Below the pieces are notes generated by a model. It was not told where the DNA came from. It saw only the letters and a program-made list of their open reading frames with translations, and made no database searches. Made by a program: the position numbers and the translations under genes. Below, one piece after another: positions 22,702 to 34,700 of a DNA stretch of 64,000 nt. The stretch spans positions 115,001 to 179,000 of the forward strand of contig NW_024756459.1 in NCBI RefSeq assembly GCF_018991925.1, written 5' to 3'. The DNA comes from Homarus americanus. Lineage: Eukaryota > Arthropoda > Malacostraca > Decapoda > Nephropidae. The number at the start of each line of letters is the position of its first letter. Positions within the stretch are counted from its first letter, which is position 1.

Positions 22702-25700
22702 GTAAGGGTTATTATTTAACTACAGTTCATTTATAATTTATAGTTTGTTTTACTTCTTTTTAATTTTATAAAAAATAGATTAGATAAACAATAGACAAAA
22801 GAGATGACCCTTCAAACTTGTGAAATGAGAGCGGTTTTGTAAGTTTCGTTTGTACTTATTGTTTTGCCTTGCTCAAATATCTACAAAATCAAATTAAATG
22901 TTCCAGGTTTTAAATAGAGATCAATGATTGGAATTATAGTCTTGTACAGTACAGTATGTCCCAGTGTTGAGTTATCATCTGATTTTAGGAGAGAAGTGGT
23001 GTTTGCAACTGTTATTTTATATATTTGCTAAAAACTCTTCAACAATGGTACAGTATATGGACTTTGGGTTAACTAGGTGTCTATCTTTGTTAAACTGAGG
23101 TGATTCATTATGCTTTCCAATATATGAATAATGCCATCGACAGAGTTATCTATTGTTGTTAAATCTGGGATGAGGACTATTTCGGTTTTTTTCATTTTCA
23201 TTAGATTAAGATTCTTGAAATTACATGAAAATATTAAAAGTGATAACTAAATAAAGTACTTACTTGTGTTATTTGTGATTGTGTTCAACTTACTGAAAGT
23301 ATGTACACAGTGGATGACATTCAAACATCAACACACTATCAACAGCTGCACCCTCTTGACATTGAATACATAATGAGATGCGACCTTGATTACTGCTGGC
23401 CTGGATGATCTGAACTTGCAACTGTACCTGTAAGAAAATATATGGCAGTGCATGAGCAAAAGTTTATGTGAAAATCAAACAACAAATCCGAATAAATTTA
23501 ATCACCTATTAAATCTTGTTGTCATTGATGTCACTGTTATTGTACACTAATGCAGTATACAAGTGACTGTACAGTATATTACAGTACATAACATTAATCT
23601 ATGTCTTAGATTATAAATTCCTGTTGCTGACACACATTTATGTCTTGAAGTTGAACTAAAGTTCTGATTAAGTGTGGAGAGAACATATACCCACTTGACT
23701 GTGTATACTGTACTGTGGTAAATGTCAAAACTAGTATTCCCAGGCCTAGTTCTTCAGTGATGTGAGGCAATTAATGGAGAGTTGAAATGAATGCGATCTG
23801 AGTATCTACATGATTAGTTGGATACCTTGCATAGTCCTGTTACAGACACTTATTAAAGAAGTTGCTTCATATTTTAAGATTCATTGTGATTCTTGGTAAA
23901 GTGTTGAAGAGATCTAATACCTCGATGCATAACCTCTTCAACCTCCTATTGAAATGGTGACGTCTGTATGATGCTTACAATATCCTGTTTCGTTTAAGGT
24001 TTATTTTTTATTCATCGGTAATGTTGATCAGTTTATACGGCACATGTTATTACACTGCTAGTCATATAAACAGTTTATTTAGCTAGTATAATACAGATAT
24101 AAAGTGAGCAATGATAACAATATTGACATGGTTGAGTCTTTTGAGTGCTGGAGCTCTCTAGAAGGCAGGTGTGAGTGAAAAAAAGCAACAGAGTGTTTTA
24201 TATGATACTCAGGAACATCTCTCGAGTCCTCCCATTAGTGTTCTTTTCTCTGCCGTCTGACAGTTTTTAATTTAATATCGTAATAAAAAACTTATCAAGA
24301 GTCTATGCTCCTGTAACTAACATACTCCCATGACTGAAAGGAAAACAAAGGAAGATTATTCTTAACACTAGCGCATGGCAGGGTCAGATCCTGGAGGGCG
24401 TTGGCAGTTGACCTTGGCTCTTGCATGTGTGTGGGTGGAAGTTGGATGACTCTTTTGGGCAGGTGCTGTTAGGGCTAAAGTTGTGATGTTGGGATTCTGA
24501 GAAGGAGGCTTTTATCATTGTTCACAAGATGTTGGAGTGCTTTAGCTGAAGTAAGATTCTGTGTTTGTTTGTTTCATGGTTTGGATATAATGGTTTTGAC
24601 AGAGTAGAGAAAATAACTGGTTTAACAAATTAGATAAAACTACTGTGTAAATTATTTATTTATTATTTTTTAGTTATGATGATGCTTTCTGAAATTTAAT
24701 TTTTAATACATCTTTTCATTAAACCAGTTTATTCCAATGGCTTAAGCTGTAAGTAATAAAGGAAGAAAAGTACTGTAATTATAAACCTTACAGCTTTTAT
24801 CCCTAAGAGGTTGTTGTTTCAAGAAGGGCTATACAGTTAGGTAACAGTCAAGGACTGGGCAGGTTCACTCCTGGAGCTCAACTGACTAGTCTAGTCAAGG
24901 CAGACTACTAACCCCTTTGTGACTCAGGGCACCTTGTACATGATACAGGTATTGATAATACACACAGTATACTACAGTATTTTAATATTATTTTAGTAAC
25001 TTATTGTTAAGGGATAAATTTAGTATTTTATTTTAGGTGATTTAATTGGTATATTTATTAAGGAATTCAATTGTAGGAACACTAACCCCTTCACTATGGG
25101 AACGCCACTTTCAATATTTTATTTGGGCAACACCAGACGATTTTATTCAGTTCAGAGGGGAGCCCGTACACTAATATGTTGTTACTGGGTTTAGTATTGT
25201 ATGAAGTTTCCCATTTATCATGTTAAAAAAAGGTTAATAGTCATGTTAGATCAATTTTTTTTCAGGTTAAATTGGCAGTACTACTCTATCTGGTTATAAA
25301 TTGATTTTATCTCAGAGACCAGCTATTAATTGATTAGGGGAATTTTTTTAATGTAATTGACTCTATGTGTCTCAAGCAGCTCTTATTATTACGGGTAATT
25401 TATTCTCCAAAAATAAAATTTCAGGTTTTATTTAGGTTATCTGAAGATTAACAAACCTAACATGAACTTTTGACTTATAGATATATTTGTTTAATGCATC
25501 ATTTACCGAAACATTTTAGGGTCAGTTAGAAAACCAGAAACACATATTTGTTACTTTGACATTAAAGTAATTCCTCTCTCCATCTATCTATTACTTCTTC
25601 TACCTTCTACCTCTTAGTGTGGGGTGGATCATGAGGTATAGAACCATCAAAGAGGAAGGGGGACAGTTGTACAAGGCTAGTGTAGAAAGAGAGAGAGAAG

Positions 25701-28700
25701 TCTTATACAGGTAACAGTATCCCTCACTCAACAAATGTTATGGTGACTCATCTGTATAATGAAGGCAGTGTGTGTGTGTGCTTTATAAAGTGAGAGGTTA
25801 TTGCCTTTATGATGACTGTGTTGTTGGTGGGTGTTGAGGCAGTGGTTCCAGTCTCCACCTGGTACCATTGTCTCATTTCTTGTTTGTAATGTTTGTTGTT
25901 GTTTTTTCCAATTTTTATGCAAAGCTGTTCTGTTTGGGGTATAGTGTTATATTAACTTAGTTTTTTCTCAAGAATCTGGTAACAGTTTACTTGAATTATG
26001 AACAAAAGTCTTTACTTGATGAATCTTTTCTGTTACATCATGAAAGTAAATCCCATAAGCCTATTGATTCTTTAGGGCCAGTGTAGATACAGCACACAGT
26101 AAACTAAGCTTTTAGTACCTAAGGAGGCAGTATAGCCAGCACTTGACTTCTTTCACTTCCCTAATTGTAAAGTTAGGTACCCATTTACAGCTGGGTGGAA
26201 TTGAATTCTTTGGCACAGGAGGGGGGCACTGTATCCACCTGGCCCCCACCACTTGTATAATCCCATCTACATATACTTTACTGATGTATTAAAACTGCTA
26301 AATTGCTATACAAGTTAACATTCCAATAAAAAATAATTGTACAAACTCCACAACAGATTACCCGTCGAGAATCCCTGGCTTGGCTCGATGTTTGCCAGTT
26401 CTCAGGTTTTCTCCATTATTGGTGCTGGAATCAAAAGGTTTCAGACAAGTTCATGGGTTTGTTCAGTTTTTGTGCATTTGAACCTGTGTGATATTTCACC
26501 CTAATAATAATTGTAGTTAGATCATTATATGGCTCTCTTACTTATAAGCCACAAGTACAGTGCTGTCTTTAATGCCTCACATACCTTAAAGATATTGACT
26601 GTGCTACATTATGGCTTTTAAAGACACCTTTCCTTGTGCTCGGTGTGTTTACATTTGAAATTTCATAAATTTTATAGCAGTTCTAACTTTATTTTTATTG
26701 TCAGTTTTAGTTTTGAATACCGGTCAGATGTTAGTGTTTATATGCCTTAGATATATATTTTGAATCAACACATTTAAAACTGTCTTCCTTGTACTGTATA
26801 TGAAGGCACAGTATTTTTACTTATTACTTAGGACACCTTACTCTGAAGGGATGGTCACAACATGGTAGCCTCCGAGTTCCCCTTACACTACATACCTCCT
26901 TCACCTTCCTTGATTCCCAATACCCTGTCCCCTCTCTTCTATGATTTAGTTACTAAGTCTGCCTCTAGTCAGTGCACTTATTCTATTGCCCTTGCACACC
27001 CTCTTAACTCTCCTCTCCTGTGTCCATCTCACATGCTCATACCATCTTGGCAAGTCTCTCTACACCCATCCTGCCTCTTCACATTCAACACGTACCTTTC
27101 ATTCCATTCTAAACATATTATGAACAATGTAATATGCATTATTCCATTCATTCTGATCACCCCAGATGCAGCTCTCAGGTAACTTATCTGTAAAGCCTGA
27201 ATACTTGTATTCTCTGTTAGCCGGAATAATTGGTGCAGAGCCGTTTTGGGATTGAGAGATTTTTGGGTATGGAGATGAATTTTTTCATCCCCGGTATGGT
27301 ACAGGGGAAAATTTTTTGATAGTCTAAACGACGTATCTCACATGCACATACACAGAGCTGTATTTATTTATGCAAATACCACTGTACATGTACAGTGCAA
27401 ACATATTATAAATAAACAAAATATTGTACTGTACAGTATTCACCAGCAGATGCTGTTGTCTTGAGCTTGTGGTATAGGCAGGCCAAATGGTGATACAAGA
27501 TGGCCTGTAACAGGTGTTACTAACTATCACTCTTCTCCCTCCATCAAGGACAGATTGTACACACATTGTATGCTGTACATACACCCTCTACAGTCTACAC
27601 ACTGGCCTACAGTAAATATACAGTACACTGTCCACTGCTATGTACTGTACTGTACATATGGTATTTCACACTTACTAAAGGTACAGTACTGTATACCTAA
27701 CTGTAATCACTTTTTACATCTTAACACTGTTTTCACGGTATTCTTGGCTGATTATATCCTGATACAATAATGTTCAGTACTGCACAATACAGATCATATG
27801 CAAAAACAGCAGTGAACAAACAACCAAGCTTGTACAGTGGCAGCAGACAATGACCTAAGAATGTCATGATGGAGTTTGAGGAGATAGACTATGAGATACA
27901 TCAGCCAGTCACATCACAGTAGTAGCCAATCATAGCTCACAAGCACTTTGAACCTACCCGCCCACACATCCCTGCATTGGAAACATGATGCGATCTCTCA
28001 GAAATTCGTTACCATGCCTAGAATGGGGAGACTTTCTCGGAATTTTCTGAAACGCTAAAAAAAATTCTTGCTATTGGAGAGTTCTGGAGATAGAAGGTTC
28101 CGGCTAATGGATACAGAATTACTGTATAGCATTTTGCTGTATTCCAAGTTATGTATTACATGTACTGTACTGCCTTCAGTTAAGGTATGAATTATTGTAC
28201 TATCTTTCTTTGGCATATAAATAAAAACATTTGATTTTATACCTTTCAGTTGTGTGGACTTTACACGACTTTCTATGTTATTTCTTGTTTGTGTTGCCAG
28301 ATGGTTTATTTGAAGGTTGTTTGGTTGTCTTCATACAGTAGTTCTTCCCTAAGGAGCTGTAGTGTGTTAGTAGGATGATTTATTTGTGGATTCTTTAAGC
28401 ATCATAAGAATACAGTCAACAAGGATAAACAGAAATTGAATCATATGTATATACGAGTAACAATACTATATAATCGGTATACCTGCATAGATATACGTAC
28501 TGTGTATACAGTGATATCTCCGTCAGCCGGAACAATTGGTGCAGAGCACTAACGGGAATGAGAGATTTCTGAGTAAAGATACGATTCTCTCAAAGCTGGA
28601 AAAAACTCCCACATCCCTGGAATTTTCCAGGTATTGGGAAAATTTTCTCAGAATTTTCCGAGAAAATTTCAATCCCGGCTATCGGAGAGTTCCAAGGTTG

Positions 28701-31700
28701 AGGGATTCCAGCTAATCGAGATATTACTGTATAGTATTACTTAAACTAGTGAAAAATATATATTGTACTGTACAGTTTATGCTCAACTATATTGTACTGT
28801 ACAGTTTATGCTCAACTATATTGTACTGTACAGTTTATGCTCAACAAGAAAAGAAGTTTGTGTCTTGGTTAAGTTAGATGTTCCTTAAATGAGAATGTGT
28901 TATCATCTCCCAAACACGTTCCCTCTTCTTTCCCTAACATATTGTGTTCATTTTCATCCTTCACCTTATATACAGTACACTATGTGGCTGCTAGCTACTG
29001 TACTGTCATCATTTATGGTAACACTCTAAGGGTCACTTGTTAATAAAATGAAGTTAAATAAGAAACACCATTTTTATACAATACTGTACTGTACTACTCG
29101 TTAACCACTTGCGTGGTCGGTCACTTCTGTTACACACTGTAAAATGGAAAATTTTCTCAATATGGAGTATAGGAAAATGGTACAGTACCATAGTAATTTA
29201 GGGTAGCCACGAAATAAAAAATACGGTAATTACAAAATAACACGAGACTACTGCACTGTACGTATTTAACTATTCAAATTGAATGAATCTTCATTTTCCT
29301 CAATTTGATTATATTTAATTTACTTTTCCCTGGTTCAAATACCAGATAACTCTGAAACTATCTGTGTGTTGTGGGAAGATAAGCAAAAGGTACTATTGTC
29401 GTTCACAAACTAGTAAGGAGGTAATGTGATAAGAGACCAGCTCGGGCCAACAATTTATGGAAGGCTGAAATATTTCTGCTGTTATGGCCTTATCATTATA
29501 CGTATACTAATACTGTATACAGTAGTTTTTAAGTTGGTTGTTTTTATAACATATATAGTATACTGTATCCACAAAACAATTATTGTATAGACAATGGCAT
29601 ATTACCCAATAGGGGTATTATGTTATTTTTACTACTGTGTTGTATTTTGAAAATATGTAACAAATAGCAATCAAGTTTTTTAGTACAGTGGTCCCTCGGT
29701 TAACGAGATTTCGGTTAACGAGATTTCGGTTTACGAGTTACCTTCCATAAGATTCTTAACTTCGGTTAACGAGCAATCCCTCGATTAACGAGTTTCTTAC
29801 GAGCCGACCTGAACATGTTTTCGCTTGCATTTGGCGGTCCACCAGCTGTAGTATTAGTCCGCCAATACAGTAATCGGTTCTAGGGCTTAAATTCCTTACC
29901 ATTTTAGCAAATATCAAGAAGTTTATACTATTCAATAATTTTAATATTAAATTTTTTAGTCATTTTAACAATTATTGAACCTAATTGAAGGTAATGAAAC
30001 TAGTTTTATGCGCACCATCCAGCCTCTCAACACACCATACAGGCGTCAGTCTTTGTGTCTTTTCAGTGGAGGTAACATCTTGCTTGAGACTCTCTTCAGC
30101 TAAACGCTTTTTTCTGTGTTTACAAGCAAATTATTGGTCATTTTGAAATTTATTTTACATATTGACAATATATAATGCAGTGCAGTGTTGATTTAAAGAA
30201 AATAATCTTGAATTACACCAAGAGAACTAAAATTTTATGGGTGAAATGGCACCATGGGGTGACTTCTCTTCCTCCCCAATGCCTTCTCTTCTCCCTTCTC
30301 CACCCCCATTCTAATTCCCATCATCATCATCATCATCATCCAGGAGCCTTCTACATACACACCTCAAAGTAAGTGTACTTTTCTACCTTTTTTGTTGACT
30401 TTAGTCAATTTTCGGTGAGCTGGAACCAATTACCCAAAAACCCATTGAAACAATGGTTTCGGTTAACGAGCAACCTTCTGGAACGGATTGTGCTCGTTAA
30501 CCGAGGGACCACTGTACAGTATTGTACTAGAGGGTCTTGATCCACCACTGTGTCTGGATGGTATGTAGTGTCTTATGTAGATCTCTTTAGAGGAAAATAA
30601 GTAAAAATGCTTTTAACATGTATGTCTTAAGTAATGGCAGTTTTAACCTACTAATAATAATGGCAGGTTTGAAGCATTACAGTACTATAGTGTATTTCAA
30701 TTAGGTTAATGGTTTGCTGTAGCTAAAAGGCAACAAGTTTTTCCACTTCTTAGTCACTATTTCTTTGACAGGTATTTAAATCTTCTCTTTGTTTTGCCAG
30801 GCAGCGGACTGTAAGTGGTTCCTCTCCAGTCCACAACTTCATCTTCCCTGGGGTTGCTGCGTCCCCGCCCAAATTTATGTCACTAGAAGAAGTGATGAAA
30901 GCAGCCAAGGGTGTCAGTAATATGGTGTTGGCTCATGAGATAGCAGTTGATAAGAACTTCAAGTTGGAGAAGTTTGACCCTCCTGACAACAGTGTTGAGA
31001 AACAGGTTATATATTTTTTCACTCATACTGTACTAGTGTTCATGTTGAGACAACTCTCACCTTTGTTAAACATTGTTCTCCATGTGCATGAAAATGGTGA
31101 CTGTTTATTTTTGTGGTAGCTAAACCAAATTAAATTTTTTTTGCAAATGTTAGATGCATAACTATACTATTTTATGCATATTCATATTATTTGACAAATA
31201 TTGTGAGAGATACATTTTTAAATCTAATGGGTTCCAATAAAGATGAATTCTTTCTTTCAAAAGAGTTGCTTTTCAAGTGTAATCAGTTTGAAGTTATCAT
31301 TTTATATTAAGCCAATCTTATGTAATTTACCCAAAAGCTGCTAATTTATGGTATGTTCTGATTAACATAGGTGAGGGATATAATGCACAAAGCCTTCTGG
31401 GACCAACTGGCTGATCAGCTGAGTCAAGACCCACAATGCTATGACCAAGCATTAGTTTTGCTGCAAGAGGTACGAGAGAACTTGTTGGACATCACTCTTC
31501 CCCATCACACACGCTTACGGCAGGAAATTACAGACACCTTGGATGTGGAACTGATCAAACAACAGACAGAGCATGGGATCCTAGATTTTGGCCAGTAAGT
31601 AGAAGTTTTTATAGTTTCCTTTCAAATATGTGAAGTTTAAAACCAAAGTCTATACAATGGTATTTAATTAAGTTTAGGATTTTAGTTATTACAGTCATTA

Positions 31701-34700
31701 TAGAGACTGAGTGGTGATAAGTAAGAAAATGGCTGATTATGAAGTAAGATTCATAGAAGAACTTGGTTTTGTTGACTGAAATTCAACCTTTAGTGTTTTG
31801 GTAGATACGATTGATGGAAAAACTGGTTTACTGTACTTCGTTTATGACTCCGAAAAAATATATATTTAAACTGGAGAAATTATGTGAAATGAATGACTCA
31901 GTGACAGCATTAAAAAAAATGTATAAAGAATGTTTGACTGGCTGCATGAGTAGTGATAGAATTGAAGAATGTGTATAGTGAATGTTTGACTGTATATAGG
32001 AGTGGGAAAAGAATTAAAGAGAATGATTATAGCCTTTGGTTAAGTTATCTCAATAGAAGAGTAAATTTTAAGACCTGATAAGAGAGAAGCATCATTGAAT
32101 GTTTACAAGAGATATTGCTGCAGGAAATATGAATGCAGGGACTACTACTGTACTTTCCCTTCCCCTCCAGGTACTCCCAATATGTGCTGTCTATTATGGC
32201 TCGGCTCTGTGCTCCCATTAGAGATGAAACCATTCGAAATATGATGAAAGAGAGAGATGTAGTGGGAGTGTTCCGAGGGGTGATGGAGACCCTAGACCTG
32301 ATGCGACTTGATATGGCTAACTTCACTATACAACAGATTAGGCCTCATATTATTGCTCAGGTAAACATTTATAAAGTATTAAGATCTACTTTAATAACTG
32401 GCAAGTATCTTTAATTTGTACCTATACATTGTTTTATAAATAATGTTTGTGTTTTAATTATTTGTATTTTTTTTTAATGTTCTTATTCTTTATATAGAGT
32501 GTAGAGCCAATACTGTACTACCATTCAGCAGAACTTGATTACGTGTAAAAGGTACTGTGGTTTAAAATACAGAGGTTATCATAATTTAAATACAGAGGTT
32601 ATCTTAATTTAAATAGAGGTTATCTTAATTTCCTAGTTACGGTGTCTATGTAACAGTCCTTATTTGTATTTTCAGAGTGTAACCTATGAGAAGAAAAAGT
32701 TTGCAGAGTTTCTGAAGACACAGAATGATGGTTTAGAATTAACAAGAGAGTGGCTGATTAACCACATCAAACCTGAAGACCTGAGTGTATCTGATGATAA
32801 TGCCATGAGAGGGGTAGTGAATTCAGTTATTACCCGCTCATACTTGGAACTCCTCTCTTGGCCTGATGACAAACTAATGCCAGAGGTAAGGTTTGAAATA
32901 CTGAGATTCTTCATACATTAACAGGGGGTGAAATAGTTAATAAGAAATGAATAGTTGGATTTGCTTTGTAGTGGTGAACAGATCACACACCCTGCTAAGT
33001 AATTATAGTAAGAAATCTCTCCGTTAGCCGGAATAATTTGTGCAGAGTCGTTCCGGGTTTTAGAAATTTTCTGGTATTGACACCAATTTTCTCATCCCGT
33101 AAAAAATTGCACATCCACAGAATGTTTCCTCGTCAGACTGCAATCGGACAGACACAGAGCAGTATTTGTTTATGGAAACACAACTGTACACATACAATAT
33201 ATTGTAAATAATCAAAATACACAACTACTGTATACGCCAGCAGATGCTGTCATCTTGAGCTTGTGATACTGTACAGGCAGGCCAAATGATGATAGGGGAT
33301 GGCCTGTTTTATCCTGTACCATATACTGTCGCAGCTGGTGCTAACAGTCACTCTCCTTTCCCTCCATGAAGGAGGGATTGTACACACACTGTATACTGTA
33401 CACACTAGCCTACAGTAGGCATATACTGTCCACTCTGCCACGTACAGTACAGTACTGTACTGCACAACACAGATCGCCTGCAAAAACAGCAGTGAGTGAG
33501 TGTAAAAGCTTGGACAATAGCAGTACACAATAAACTGAGTTTCATGATGTTAGAGTTTGAGATGCATCAGCCAATCATAGTCATCCTATGCACTCACATA
33601 ACAGTACGGTATACGTAGTAGCCAATTGTAGCTCAGGAGCACTCCGAGACTACCCACCCATGATGGTGCAGAGTGTAATCTCTCGGAAATTCGTTTGAAT
33701 GCCCAGAAAGGAGAGATTTTCCCTGGAATTTCACAGCATGCTAAGAACAAAAATCCAGGTATAGTAATGAAGAGTTCCGGGGATCCAAAATTCCGGCTAA
33801 CGGAGAGATTACTGATACAGCAAATGTGCTTTACAGGAGAGGTTATCTGTTGCAAAATAGCATTCAGTGCTGATTATTTTTACCAGTGAATAAGTATTAC
33901 AGTTCAACAGATTGGTGGTAATATTATTTGTTAATATGCTTGGCTTTTTTTTTTTTAGGTAAATGACATGGAAATGAATACAATTAAATGTATTGAGAAT
34001 CTATATTTTTTTTCCTGTCAGACTGTTGTGCTGGATGGAAGCAGAATACTAGAGTTACGAGATTGTCTGAGTCAAGTGTGTATCCTTGGCTCCATGATAC
34101 TCGTTACTCTATCATCTGTGGGTCCCATGATCACCCAGCCTGATGCCTTCAAACCCAAGCTCAAGCGTAATCTGTGTATTATCCTCGACCCAGCAGTAAC
34201 TGACAAGTGAGTGACCCACAGAAAGGTGTTTGACTTCCATTTCTCTTTTATGTATCTAATAAACCAAATCTAAAACCCATGAACTTCTGAACAACAGGTT
34301 TACCCATTTTATGCATCATCTCCCAACATGTACAGGATGTAATTTATGAAGAGGTGTTATTGTGAGGATCCATCATTGTCAGTGTTCTTAACATTTTTTA
34401 TAAGCTTAATTTAACCCATGCGCTAGTGGTAGTTTATTCTGTCATGCAAACTGTCAAGCAAGAATATAAAGCAAGCATAATAAGCCTTAAATAAGTAATG
34501 TAAAGCATAAATTGAGACTGGTATTTACCTGTGTTGAGGATGGTAGAGATGGTCTTGGGTGGCAAGTTCAAGCGTCTACCATTCTTTGCTGGTTCATCAC
34601 CACTCTTATTATGTCTTGTTACACCTTATCACATCACATCAAGTTGCCCAGCACAGGAGGAACTATCACTGGGGCATTTAGGCATGATTGAGTAACACAC

